The notes beneath the pieces are model-generated. The model ran no database searches. It saw nothing but the letters and a program-made list of their open reading frames with translations, and was not told the DNA's origin. A DNA stretch of 64,000 bases from Chalara sp. BL73. Lineage: Eukaryota; Ascomycota; Leotiomycetes; Helotiales. Shown piece by piece: positions 50,699 through 62,720 of the stretch. Location: contig CAKJVC010000091.1 of the NCBI GenBank assembly GCA_918026815.1, positions 1 to 64,000 of the forward strand, written 5' to 3'. The translations under genes were made by a program, and so were the position numbers. Each line of letters begins with the position of its first letter. Positions within the stretch are counted from its first letter, which is position 1.

Positions 50699-50708
50699 AG
50701 TTTAGTAT
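50699..50708 (-). promoter_or_regulatory. Candidate self-priming site of B
   Basis: ATACTAAACT on the minus strand, two bases after the 5' LTR, complementary to AGTTTAGTAT in the LTR (minus strand, 50770-50779). Same arrangement as A. Confidence 0.5.
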
Positions 50709-50710
50709 AA

Positions 50711-50894
50711 TGTCACGATCACGATCCTATGGCCTGTAAAGGCGCTGAATAAGTGCTTTAATTACGAGAATACTAAACTAAGGAGGAAAAGTGTAGCTGT
50801 GGGTGTGGCATCCCTCATAAGTAAAACCATGATCACGTGACCCACATTGGCGAACTGGTAAGCGAACCAATAAGCATTATTGAGGAGCGTGACA
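50711..50894 (-). repeat. 5' LTR of B (184 bp)
   Basis: Pairs with 45008-45191. Inner left part mutated (GTAAAGGCGCTGAATAAG), outer right part keeps GAGGAGCG. Confidence 0.93.
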
Positions 50895-53800
50895 ACTAAA
50901 CTAGTTTTATTAAAAAAAAAATTTAATTTTAACTTTTTAATAAATAGTACTAATTTTAAAAACTGAAAAATTTAAATTAAAAACAAATTTAAAGTTAATG
51001 CCGACTATTTTGCTACAAAACGAGCTAAAATAAATTATTTGTATAACTGTACTAATAAAAATGCTTAAAAGTATTTATAAACTTAATACAAATTAAAAAC
51101 TATAAACAAATTCGTTTTAGTTTAAAAAATAATTTAGTATTTGTTAAATATTTATACCGATTTTTATAAAGTTTAAAACGTTCGTAACAATTATCGACAG
51201 TTTACAATAAAAAGTTTACAGTTTTTTTTCGAATTTTATACTTAGTTTTTATATTTTGCTAGTATTGTTTAAATTTTTAAAAACAACTAAAAATTTAATT
51301 TGTACAACAAACTTTAAACCGCAATTATTTTTATATTTAATAACTTCGATATTTACAAAGTTTTTGCTAATTAATATTTATTGCTCGATTAAAGTTTCAA
51401 AAAAATTAAAAAATATACTAATCGTTTTTTAAAAAAAAAATTGCACTATTTGTAATTTTAGTAGTAACAGTAAACACTCGATTATTTAGTTAGTTATTTA
51501 AAGCTGTAAAAACAACTGTTACTTTAAAAATTAAACTTTTTCGACTAGTATTTTCGTTTGTTAACGCGGCTCGCCGATAAAAATATATAAATAAAGTATG
51601 TTTTTATTGCAAAACGCTTAATTATATTTCGAAAAATTGTTTTTAACTGTTAAAGTCAACAGTTACAATAATTAAAAAAGTGTTAAAACAATAAACTAAA
51701 AAATCGAAAAAACTCGATTTTTAAAATAAAACTTTTTTTTTAAAAATAAGCAACGTTAATATTAGTAACGTTAATTTAAATTAATTATTTAAAAAACAAA
51801 ACTTTATTTTTTTTTTGCGTAATTAGTTAAAATAAAATTTGTATTTAAACTATAACATTTATTAATACAAAAACAAACAGTTTATTATTTATTAATACAA
51901 ATTTTGCTAATTTAGTTTACAAGTAATTAAATACTAGTTTATATGCTTTTTCGACACTTAGTATTATACGTAAATACAATAGTAAAAACAGTACTACTTT
52001 TTTTTATATTTTTGTTATTGATTTAACAATAAATTAACATTTTCAAAAAAAAGTGCCGATATTCGTTACTAAACTAAAAAAAAAAAAATAAACGGCTAAC
52101 AATAAAATTTTTATTAATTGCGAAAATTATCGACTAATATAGCTAAAAAATCGATTTGTAAATTAAGTTTAAAATTGAATTATTATAGTTAAACAAAAAA
52201 ATTTAATTATAAAGTTTAATTTAGTATATTAGCTAAATACTACTCGGCGAAATTAGTTATATAAAAACTTTTAAAAATCAAAAAAGCTATTATAGTAGTC
52301 GAGCATTAGTTTATAGTAAAAAAATTAACAAAAGCAATACAAAGTAATAAAAAGCAAATTAAAAAACTAACGTTTTAAAACGACTTGTAAATATTAGTTT
52401 ATGCAATTTTCGAAGTAAAAACTAATTATCGATATTTGCAACGTTTTTACTGTTGAATTTTATACTAGTTTACAGCAGAAAAAAAACGTGCTTTTTGTTA
52501 CTAGCTTATACGAAATCGACAAAATTTTAAAAAAACGCAAAATTGCTAAACTCGAGTTTAACGAACAATAAACTAAAAAAACAAAAATACAATAATTACA
52601 ACGTATTTTACAAAAAAAAATTTAGTATTATACTAACGTTTTTTCGAAAATAGCTTTTAATAAACTATTGTTTTATCGGTTGTATAATTATAAAATTAAA
52701 TTTAAAAATTTAAATAACAAAAAAAGTTTAAATTATAATTTGCTACGTTAACAGTTTACGCAAAAGCTAAAAAAAAATTAAACGATTTTTAATCGAGAAT
52801 TTAAACAAAAAATTTATTGCTGCGAATTAAATACTTTTTGCTGTTTTTATACTATTTGTGCAAAAGTTTAATAAAAACTTACGGTTTTGTATCGATTTTT
52901 GTAAACTAAACAGTTTTACAAAAAAAAACCGCTTTTTATTACTATTAATCGAAAAAACGCTAGCTCGGATTTTAAAAGCTAAAATTTTTATTAAATTAAA
53001 TATTAAATAAACGTTTTACAGAATTCGTATAAACTTTAATTTAAAAAAGCTAACAACGTTTTAAACGCAATACAAAGTTTATAAGTACAAAGTTTTGTTC
53101 GAAAAACTAATTAATAAATTTGCTACGTATTAGCATTATATAAATAATATTTTGTTCGACTATTTCGACGTATTTTATACAGTGTATTTAAATAATATTT
53201 TAATTTATTTTTTAAATTTTTACAAATACAAACAGCACGTAAAGCAAGTATTAAAACGGCTGTATAAAGCCGGTTTACAAATTAATATTAAAAAATTAAA
53301 ATTTAACGTTAACAGTACTAAGTATTTAAAGTTTATTATTTTAATTAAAAATGTTACAATAAACTTTTAAAAAATCGAAATAATTAAAAATTAGCAATTT
53401 TTTACTGTTGTAAAAAGCGTGTAATCGTTTTTAAAGTTTTGTAATTTTTATCGGCAGTTTATTAAAAATTACGAGCGTATAGTAAAACTGTTATATCGTT
53501 TAACAGTTAAAAATACTTCGTATTTATAAACTATTAAATGCAAAAAAGCGTTTAAAACTTTAAAGTATATTTTAGTTAATTTTTCGATATTACGCTATTG
53601 CAAGCTTAAATTACAAATTATATTAAAAACTAACACGTTGAATAAAGTAGCAATTAGCGTTTTTTTACAATAAAACTTTAATTTAAAAATTTAGTATTTT
53701 ATAGCGTTTTTTACGAAAACAATATAAACTGCTAAATTGAATTATAATATTTATAACAAAAAAATGTTAGCGATTATACGAACGTTAAATTAATAACAGT

Positions 53801-54029
53801 TTAAATTGCAAAAGCTATAAACAGAAATTTTATTTTTAATTTATTCGGACTATCGAGCATTAAAGTGTTTTATAACAACTAAAAAACTATTAGTACGTTA
53901 AGTTCGATAAGCAAAACTATTATTACAGTATAATTTCAAGCTTATATACTGCGAAAAAAAAACGAATTAGCGAATTAACGTTTTTAGCTATCGATTAAAA
54001 AACGTAAAAGTTTAAAAACAAGCAATTAC

Positions 54030-54482
54030 TGTAACGTACAAAATAGCCCTGGGCCTAAGTAGCTGGGCTTGGGGCTCGTTGGTTAGTATAGTATATATAA
54101 AATAAGCTAGACACTACTTTTCACGTAGAAGTGAAACGTTACAAGTATAACAAAAACTATATTACTAAACTATAATAAAAGTTGAGCACGAAGCTTTTAA
54201 ACTATAAAACTACGACTATTTATATATTATATTTAAACTGAAGTTTTCTGGAGTTTTTAAAGTTTATATAAACTTTTAAAACTTTTTCAGACTTTATTAC
54301 GTAACGTAGTTGTAGTTTTCGGAGTTTAAAAAACCGTTCGCTTTTTTATTTACTTAAAGTTTTAAAATACTAGCTAATTTTAAAATTTACATTTTTAGAA
54401 TTTTTATTAGTCTCGAAACGCTAAAGCGTTTTAAAGTTTTTTTTTTAAAACTTTAGCAAGTTTTAAAATTCGGTTCGTAACA
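54030..54482 (-). repeat. 3' LTR of C (453 bp)
   Basis: Outer left part intact (AGCCCTGGGCCTAAGTAGC), inner right part strongly mutated (TTTTAAAATTCGG for TCCCAGGATTCGG). Confidence 0.93.
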
Positions 54483-54499
54483 CTATTTTTTTTTTGTTT

Positions 54500-57400
54500 T
54501 AGCGTGCTTTTACGCTTAAATACAAGTAAAGAAATTTCGCGCGAAAAGTATAGCTTTTTTTTTTTTTTACTATACTACTTTAGCGTACGAGCAAAATTAA
54601 AAATCGTAGTAAAAGTTTGTTTAAAAAAAAATTCGTAAAAAATTCGAACTAGCTGATTTTATTAAGTTTGTTAACGAAAAAATGTTTTTGTGTACTTAGT
54701 ATAAAAAAAAAAATTTAAAATGTATTGCTAATCCAAAAAAAAAGCGTTTAGCAAAATGTTTAAAATATATACAAGCGAAATGTTTTTGTAATACAAGCGT
54801 TTTTTTGTTTAAGCGCTAAAACTCCGAAATTTCGCGTTTAGCTAATTGAATATTTTTCGATTGTTAGCTAAAAAAACTAAACAATAAAAAAAAAAAAGCT
54901 TCGGTTTAAGTTTAAAAAACTATAGTTAAAATATTTTGTTTTCGAAAATAAAAAGCATTTATTAAAAATTGTTGAAAAAAAATAGCTCGTTGTAGTTTTC
55001 GCTATTTAAAAAAGTTGAATACTGCTAAAAAAAAAACGAAAAACAAAAACAAGCCGCTGCTGTTAACGTCGCTTTTGCTGCTAGCGAATTTTATAGCGAT
55101 TTTTTAGCAGGATTTTTTAATTTTTTTAATTTTTTTTAAATAAATTAGAATTTTGTTAATAAAATTCTGTTAACAATTTAAAACAATTAAAGTTGTTTTT
55201 AAGTTTTTATATATTTTTTAAATATAAGTAGTTTTTTTATTTAACGAAATACTTAACTTGTATTTTAATATATTTGCAATTTAGAATTTGTTTTATTTTA
55301 TATTCAGCGTTTAAATTAACTAAAAAAATTTCGGTTTTCGATAGTAATAAAACGTTTAATAATGCTTTTTTAAACAAAAATACGTAAAACACTAAATAAA
55401 TATTTATGTTTTTAAGTAAATTCAATTTGTAGTTTAAAAGTTTTTTAATTTTTTTGATTTTGTACAGTTTTAATTTTTTGTAGTTAGTTTATTGCTTAAT
55501 TTTTTAATATTAATGTTTTTTTTAAATAAATAAACTTTTTTTTTTTTTTTAAAAATAAACTTTTAGCTACGTTTTTTGTTATAGTAATAAACGTTTTTTT
55601 TTACTACAAATTATAAATTTTCTGCTAGTTTTTTGTGCAGTTTTTTAATGTTTTAAATTTAGATTTAAATATATTTATTGTTAATATTTGTAATTTTTAG
55701 TTTTTTGTATATTACTAGTTTATAGCTGTAATTAACAAAAAATAGTAAAACTGCGGTTGTTTCGGTAACTAAACTGTTGTATGCAAACTGCGCAAGTAGT
55801 AACAGCTATACTTAGTTGTTTTGTTTGTAGTTAATATAGTATTTAAAATATGTTTTTATTATTTAGTTTATTTTTTTTGTTTAGCTGTTTATTTGTAAAT
55901 AAAAAAATATAAATAGTTTTTTTTTAGCGCTTAACTGCGCTATTAAGCTTGTTTAAAACTTAAACATAAAAAACTTGTTTTTGTTTAATATAATTTTTTT
56001 TAATAATTTGTATAAAACAACTACTTTTTTAAAAAAAATATATATAAAGTTTTTTGCTGTGTTTAACTCGTAGTATAAAACGAGTATTATATACTTTGTT
56101 AATTTTTTTACTATAATTAAAATAAAATTATATTTTACTTTTGTTGTTAAGTTTTTGAATTTTAAAAATTTAACAATAAAGTTTTAAAATATCGATTTTT
56201 ATAATGCAAATAATATCGAAGTTGTTTTTATTTGTTTATAAAAAGTTCAGCAAAGTGTTTTGTTTTTAATACAAGTATTACAACTGTTAACTACTGTTTT
56301 TATTGTATTTTTTAGTTTTAAATATTAAAAAATTTTCGTAATTTTTTTATAGGTTTTTTTGATTTTTTAGTAACTGTATACAAAAAAGCTGTGCTGTTTT
56401 TTAATAAAACTTTTTTTGATTTTTTTCGGTATATACAGTTTTTTTGTACTTTTTTGTTGAAAAATTTCGTTGTTTTTTTCGTTTTTTTGCAAAATAAGCT
56501 TTAATATACGCTGTGCGCTAAAGTCTTTTTTCGCGCTATTTTTGAAGCGCGCTAACTAAAGTTTACTAAAGTCGTGTTTTACTATAGCTGCGATTTTTTT
56601 AATATTAAAAATAAAGTTTTTATTTTTAAGTATTTTAAATAAAACTGTTTTTTTATATACTTTAAAGTTTTTGTACTTTGGTTTTTTACTAAACGCGTCG
56701 GTTTTCGCGTTGTTTGTTTTGCTAATATATTTAATAACTAAGTCGAATCCGGCTAGTTTTTTTGTTTATTTAACTAATTTTCGATTTTTTAAAACTTTAG
56801 TAGTAATAAAAGTTCGAAAGTTTATATAGTCGGTGTAAATAGTAACTGTAAACTTAGTTTTTTGCAAGTAAATGCGCTAGTGTTTAAATGCTTTTACAAT
56901 TGCAAATAGTTTTTTTTTGTATATATTGTAATTTTGCTCGGCTAATAATATAGTTTTTAAAAAATAAGCAACAAAGTATAGTTTGCTGTTATTGTTTTTT
57001 TAAAAATATATTACTTTTATTGTTGTATCGAAAGCGTTAGTTTTTACTATGTTTGTTTTGTTGTTATTGTAGTATTTAAAAATAAGTTTTTTAGCGAACT
57101 TATTTTTAATTTTTTTAAAAACTGCTTTTTAGTTTATTTTTTATTTAAAAAATACATTTTTTTTAGTTAACTGCGTTAAAAAGTGTACGAGTTTTAAGTA
57201 TTTTTTAATAAATTGTCGGCAAAAGTTAGCGAATTTCAAAAATAACTGTACGTTTTTAACGTTGCGTAATGTTTTTTATTTTTAAATATTTTTAATTTTA
57301 ATAAAATCGATTGCGAAATATTTTGTTTTAACAATATATTTTAAAAAGTTTACTTTAGTAATACTAAATTTATATTTTAATAGTTTTAGCCGAAAATTTA

Positions 57401-60190
57401 CTCGAACGAACTTTTTTATAACTTGCTTTATATATTTTTCGTGTTTTTTTAACTTTTTTAAAAAAATCAAAATATTATCGAAATAGTATACAATAGTTTT
57501 TTAAAAAAAAATTTTAGTATATTTTCGTTTTGTTTTTAGTATATAGTTAAAACATTAGTTAAACTAAAAAGTATAATTGTATATTTTTATAATTTCGAAA
57601 ACAATATAAAAACTGTTTTTTATTTATAGTTTTTTTTAATTCGTATTAAAACAAACGAACTTTTTTAATTAAGTTTAGTAAATATTTTTATTTTAATTAA
57701 ACTGTTTTGCAAATACTAGCTATTAAACACAAAGTATACATTTTTTATTATAACGTTGTTTAAGCTACAATAGTTTACGCAAAGTTTTTTTTTAAAGTTT
57801 TTTTTTTTTTTTTTTTTTTTGCGTATTAGCAGTATATTCGATATTGCCGGCAATTTGAATTTTTTAATTTATTTTTTTTTCGCTAATTTTTGCATATATT
57901 TTTTAAGCGTTTTTAAAGTTTGTAAATTGTAAAGTTTTAGTTTTTTAAAAAATAGCTTTTTTTTTTTTTTAAATTAATTTTATAGTTCTATAATTAATGT
58001 TTTAGCAAAATACGTATATTCTATAAATTTTTAAACAGCTGTAAAAACTTTTTGTATAGTACAAGTATTTAGTCGAACGCATTTTTTATGTTTTGCTATA
58101 TCGAATTTTTAAGTTTTTAAAGTTTTAATTTAAAAAAAGCAGCGCTAGCTTTTTTTTCGTTATACGTATTTTGTAAATTATTTTTTATACAAGTGTATTT
58201 ATTAAACCGAATACTGTTATTCGTTTAGTTTATATTTAAATTATATTTTTTAACTTAAAAAGTTTCGAAAATAATATTATGCTTTTTAATTAACATAACG
58301 TTAAAAACTATTTTTTCGATATGTTTTTTTAGTATAACTATTTTTATAAACAAAGTTTTTTTTTTGATTTATTTATTTATGCCGACGTTTTTGTTATCGA
58401 TTGCTGTTACTTAGTATAAGCGTTTTTTGTATTTTATTTTAATTGTTTTTTTTTAAACGTATTTTGTATTAATATACAAGTTTATAGTTTTAGTATTAAT
58501 TATAACTTTTGTATTCGCGTTTTTTAGCTTTACGGTTTTTTTAAGCTAATATAATTTCGAAATAACTACAGTTTATTTTAGTTTTTGCTTTTTAATAGCG
58601 TTGCTGTATATAATATTTAATTATAGTTTGTAATCGAGTTTTTTTTTTATTAGTTTATAAAGCTTGTTTTCGACTATATAACTAGTTTTCAGCTTTTTAT
58701 TTTCAGCGAATATTTTATAGTTAAAATTTTTAGTTATACGTTGCTAAATACAGCGTTTTTTTAAATTGTTTATTATTTTTTAAATGTTTTTTTTTTTTAA
58801 GTGTTGTTTAAACTTAAAAATCGTTTTTTAGCTATATATTTTTCGATAATTTTTTTATTAGCTAGTTTAAACGCTACGCAACGCTCGTTTTTATAAATAA
58901 TTTCGGTTTTTATTTCGAAAAGTTTTGTATTTATACTTTTTTTTTATAGTTTTTTTTAATAATTAAACTTTTTTATATCGGTTAAAAAAAACTATATTTT
59001 AGCTTTTTTTTCGAACAAAACTAGCTTTTATTTTTTTTTTACTTTCGAGTAAAACTTCGAAACTAGTGTTAAACTTATAGTTTTTAAAATAAAAAACTCG
59101 AATTTCGAAAATTGCGTAGTTATTTTTATGTTTTCGAGTTTTTTTTTTAAAAAATTTATAAAAATTTTTTCGTGTTTTATATTTTTTTACTCGTTTTTTT
59201 GTACAAACTTTTTTAATTTAAATAGTATTAGTTTGTTTTTTGTTTTCGTTTTTTTTATAAAATAAAACTATATGTTTTTTTTTGCTGTAAGTATAATATA
59301 GTTTTTTTTTTTTTTGTATTGCATTTTTTTTTTAAATATAAACTTTTTTTTTTTTTGTAGCGTTTATTTTTATAAATTTTAGTTAACGGTTTAGCTTTTT
59401 TTTTTAAATTACGTTTTTTTTTTTCGTTTTTGTAATAGCAGCGTTTTTTTATAAATTTTTAGTTTTTGTAAAAGTCGCTAATTTTATTGTTTATTAGTAT
59501 AAACATTTCGATTAAAAAATTTATATTTGTAAAATTGTTTATTTAAACGAATTTAGCTTAAATATAAATTTTAAGTTTTTTTATATAATAGCTAATTAAA
59601 GCTTGTACGTTTTAACTAGTTTAAACAGTATATTTTTTAAATTTTGTAATATAAGCAATAGTCGTTTTTGTTTGTTATAAACTATACAAGTATTGCTCGA
59701 CAGTTTTTTTTTTATTTATATTTCCGAATACTGTTTTAATTGCTTTTTTAAATTTCGATTACTTTTTTAACGTTATTTTAATAATTGCTATATATTTGTC
59801 GATATTTTCGTTGTGTTAAAAATAGTTTTTTAAAAGCGGCATAATTTATTTAGCTGCGTTTTTTTTAAAGTAAAAAACAGTAAACAAACAGTAAACTTTT
59901 TTATAAAAAAATTTATTATTGTTGAATTTCTAATAAATTTTTATTTAAAAAAAAAAAGTTTTAAATTTTTTTTGGTTTTTGTAGTATTTGTCCGGCAAAA
60001 AAACTTTTAAAGTTTCCGAAATTTCGACTTTAGTAAATTCGACGTTAAAAAACTCGATATTTTCGTTTTTGTTAATAACAGTAATGTTTAAAGTAATTAC
60101 TTTTTTTTTTGCTTTTTGTTTTATTGTACTAGCAAAAAAGCTTTTAGTGTTAAATGCTATATTGTTTAGTTATTTCAAAACTTAGTACTT
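54500..60190 (-). pseudogene. C gag-pol remnant (minus)
   Basis: The RT is readable at about 57282-57500 on the minus strand: YYFDNILIFLKKLKKHEKY, then IKQVIKKFVRVNFRLKL and VNFLKYIVKTKYF, a Ty3/Gypsy RT with the YxDD box changed to FDN. This family differs clearly from A, B and G. RNase H and integrase should lie between about 57200 and 54600, gag between 60190 and about 58500, but I could not identify their motifs with certainty. The open minus frame 55237-55425 and plus frame 59988-60185 carry no recognisable domain. Confidence 0.72.
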
Positions 60191-60194
60191 AAAA

Positions 60195-60647
60195 TATAAT
60201 ATACGAAATAGTTTTAAACTTAAATAGCTAAATTTAGAACTCGTTAATTAGTATAATATATATAAAATAAACTAAACACTACTTTTCACGTAAAAGTAAA
60301 ACGTTACAAATATAACAAAAACTATATTGCTAAACTATAATAAAAGTTAAATACGAAACTTTTAAATTATAAAACTACAACTATTTATATATTATACTTA
60401 AACTAAAGTTTTTTAAAATTTTTAAAGTTTATATAAACTTTTAAAACTTTTCCAAATTTTATTACGTAACGTAGTTGTAGTTTTCGAAGTTTAAAAAGCC
60501 GTTTGCTTTTTTATTTACTTAAAGTCTTAAAACACTAGCTGATTTTAAGACTTACATTTTTAGGATCCTTATTAGTCCCGGGACGCCAAAGCGTCCTGAG
60601 GTTTTTCTTCTGGGACTTTAGCGGGTCCCAGGATTCGGTTCGTGACA
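60195..60647 (-). repeat. 5' LTR of C (453 bp)
   Basis: Inner left end TATAATATAC corresponds to TGTAACGTAC of the other LTR. Outer right part is intact (CCCGGGACGCCAAAGCGTCC, an inverted-repeat-like stretch, and GCGGGTCCCAGG). Confidence 0.93.
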
Positions 60648-62445
60648 ATTACTAAGCATTGTACGCAAATTATAATACCGAAAACTAAACTAAACTCGGA
60701 AATAGTGCACGATTTTTAATTAGCACCGATCGAAAATAATAAAGTACTTTTAAAAAAGTACAATAGTTTACAGTTTACTAACAAATTGTTGTTTACTAAT
60801 AAAACTGTTACTAACTTAAAAAATTTGCGTACTAAAATTAAAACAAAATTAGAAAATACGTAAAAATTTTAAAAAAGTTTATTGTTACGCTATAAAAAGC
60901 TGTACGTGTTTAACGTAATACTAATTGCAAGCATATTTTTGTAAATAGTCGTAATCCGGAAAGTTTACAATTAGCTTTTAACAAAGCATTTAAAAAAAAC
61001 TAAACTAAGCAAACTTATTTGCAGTCGATATTATTAATTAAACTAAGCAAATAATATTGCTTGTTATTACGATAATTATTATATTTGTCGACGCTTGTAT
61101 ATTTTTCGAAATAAAAAACTTGGTTTATTATACTAGTTACTAGTACTTAACAAACTGTAGCAATATATTATAGTTAATTTTAAAAAGTGTTTTAAAAGTA
61201 AAAATAAATTTAATATAGTAGTTATATTTGTAAACTGTTTAAACAAAAAACCGATTACTATTTTTGTTCGAAATACAATTATAGCTAAAAAACTAGTTTC
61301 GTTATTTTTGTTGCATATTATACATTATACCGGTATTTCTGATTTTATTATGTTAAATCGAAAACTATAATTTATATCGGATTTTTAAAATAAGTTTTAC
61401 ACTAAATTACAAATTAAAATACAGTTTTCAATTGCAAATTATTCGCAAATAAATAGCTAAACAGAAATTGTAAATTAGTACTTCGATTAGCGTTTACAGC
61501 CGTATATTAATTACTATTAAAATAATTGAAATTAGTAAGTAGCTATTATCGACTTTTAATAAGCATTTTTGTAGCATAAAACAACTAGTTAATTTTTTTT
61601 TTTTACAAAACGTAATTGCGAAACGCGTACGTTATTCGACTAAAAAACATTTGTAAAAACAAAGCCAAAAACAAAACTTATACTAAAAAAAAAGCTTAAT
61701 AAAAAAAAGCAAAAACACTAGTAATTTGTATTTACGATTTTTAAAAATTAGTTCGTAAAAATATAGCTCGCTCGCAAAAACGATACGCTAAACAAATTAA
61801 CAAGCACCGACAAAAACTTAATTTCGAAATAAAATTTTTTATATAAATATCGACAAAAAGCTAAAAAAATCACAAATTAAGCTGCAAACTAGCAAATTAA
61901 ATAAAAAGCTCGTTCGAAATTATAAAGCAAATAAACTATTTGTACAAGCTAAAACTACTAAATTTTATGCGCGTACATTTTGTATTTTATGCTAAAAAGC
62001 TTCGAAAAGCCGCAAGTAACTCGCTATTTAACTAAAACAATTTTGATTTACTATTAATTATAGTAAATAACGCTAAAAAGTATAAAGTTTAAAAAGTATT
62101 AGCAGTTCGACGTGTTAATAAAACGCTGAAATATCGAGTCAAATAAAAAAAATAAAATAACGACTTTAAATAGTATTTTGCAGTTGTTTTAGCAAATAGT
62201 TTGTTAGTTTTTAAAAGCTATTAGCTTATTAAAAAATTTTACGTATTAGTGTAAATGTACTAAACGTAATAAATATTTAAAGCCGAGAAAAAATAACAAC
62301 AAGCAAAGCTAGCTTGCAAATACGTTACGAGTAAAAAAAAGCAAATTAAAAAAGAATATAGCCGTAACAAGCCGTAAAGAATAAATATTAAATATTACAA
62401 ATAGTTTTTAAGCTCGAAAACGAGTTTATTTAGAAAGGAGGGTAT
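60648..62445 (+). pseudogene. A integrase and chromodomain remnant (after C)
   Basis: Continuation of A pol. The integrase core is read at about 61250-61560 (the QPQTDGQTEIVN-type region appears as QIIRK...AKQKL, then LITIK), followed by the integrase tail. A chromodomain lies at about 62065-62240: EEYEVEEVLAVRR-like segment in mutated form (KKYKV*KVLAVRR) and NKTLKYRVK. The same chromodomain is readable in B at about 45440-45600. Ends at the polypurine tract before 62446. Confidence 0.75.
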
Positions 62446-62637
62446 TGTCACGCTTTTTAATATCGCACCAGACGCTTATTGGTTCGCTTACCAGCTCGCT
62501 TATGGTGGTCACGTGGTCATGGTCTTGATATCAGGGATGCTACAGCAACAGCTACACTTTTTCTCCTTAGTTTAGTATTTTCGTATTGAAGCACTTATTA
62601 TACGCCCCAACAGGCTCATAGGATCGTGATCGTGACA
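62446..62637 (+). repeat. 3' LTR of A (192 bp)
   Basis: Inner left end mutated (TGTCACGCTTTTTAATATCG), outer right end intact (CGCCCCAACAGGCTCATAGG). Confidence 0.93.
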
Positions 62638-62642
62638 CTTTG

Positions 62643-62720
62643 TACTACTCAAACTTAAATTTACTACTTAATTACTACTTAATTACTACTTAAGTAGTTG
62701 AGTATTTTTTTGTTACACTG
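62643..62720. repeat. Right subterminal repeats and terminus of D1
   Basis: Repeated ACTACTTAATT/ACTACTCAA units followed by TTGTTACACTG, the inverted terminus of D1. Pairs with 43813-43960. Confidence 0.7.

Larger units (their letters stand above)
45008..50894 (-). mobile_element. Ty3/Gypsy chromovirus 'B' (5,887 bp, minus), inserted in A
   Basis: LTRs of exactly 184 bp at 45008-45191 (3') and 50711-50894 (5'), with a 5-bp duplication ACTAA (45003-45007, 50895-50899). Same family as A: LTRs share the GGTTCGCTTACCAG and CTTAGTTTAGTATT blocks but differ in the first 50 bases, and gag, RT and chromodomain correspond. A purine tract (GGAGAAAAGGGTAT on the minus strand) adjoins the 3' LTR. Lies in the gag region of A in opposite orientation. 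Confidence 0.93.
44484..54029 (+). pseudogene. A gag-protease-RT-RNase H remnant (interrupted by B)
   Basis: Gag starts in 44484-45007 (a coiled-coil-like KKQITILIVTIANNKTVI just before the B insertion) and resumes at 50895. The gag zinc knuckle reads CFYCKTLNYISKNC at 51599-51640, CCHC with the His changed to Tyr. RT: the open stretch 53152-53370 has FDYFDVFYTVYLNNILIYF (YLDD changed to YLNN), then VKQVLKRLYKAGLQINIKK and STKYLKFII, all standard Ty3/Gypsy. RNase H: VAISVFLQ, IAFFTKTI, MLAIIRTL, LIYSDYRALKCFITTKK at about 53640-53890, ending where element C is inserted (54029). Catalytic residues lost. Confidence 0.88.
54030..60647 (-). mobile_element. Ty3/Gypsy retrotransposon 'C' (6,618 bp, minus), inserted in A
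   Basis: LTRs of exactly 453 bp at 54030-54482 and 60195-60647. A 5-bp duplication ATTAC lies at 54025-54029 and 60648-60652. The RT motif on the minus strand fixes the orientation, so the right LTR is the 5' one. An A-rich run precedes the 3' LTR on the minus strand (about 54483-54500). It splits the pol of A between RNase H and integrase. Confidence 0.93.
44280..62637 (+). mobile_element. Ty3/Gypsy chromovirus 'A' (5.84 kb without inserts), + strand
   Basis: LTRs of exactly 192 bp at 44280-44471 and 62446-62637 and a 5-bp duplication CTTTG (44275-44279, 62638-62642). Own sequence: 44472-45007 (gag start), 50895-54029 (gag end to RNase H) and 60648-62445 (integrase, chromodomain). Removing B and C with one duplication each leaves 5,843 bp, close to the 5,887 bp of its relative B. 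A purine tract AGAAAGGAGGGTAT at 62432-62445 precedes the 3' LTR. Inserted in D1. Confidence 0.93.
43813..62720. mobile_element. 'D1', small non-autonomous hAT-type element (about 545 bp without inserts)
   Basis: Ends CAGTGTGATAAAAAATTGAG (left) and, on the right, the reverse complement of CAGTGTAACAAAAAAATACT. Flanked by a perfect 8-bp duplication TTATTTAG (43805-43812, 62721-62728). Eight-base duplications and CAGTG ends are hAT features. Without element A and its inserts only about 545 bp remain, with no transposase, so it is MITE-like. The left 200 bp resemble the leader of hAT copies b and c, so D1 is probably an internally deleted relative. Copies a and b of the hAT gene keep the uninterrupted target (single CTAAATAA near 6706-6713), which confirms the insertion to the base. 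Confidence 0.88.
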
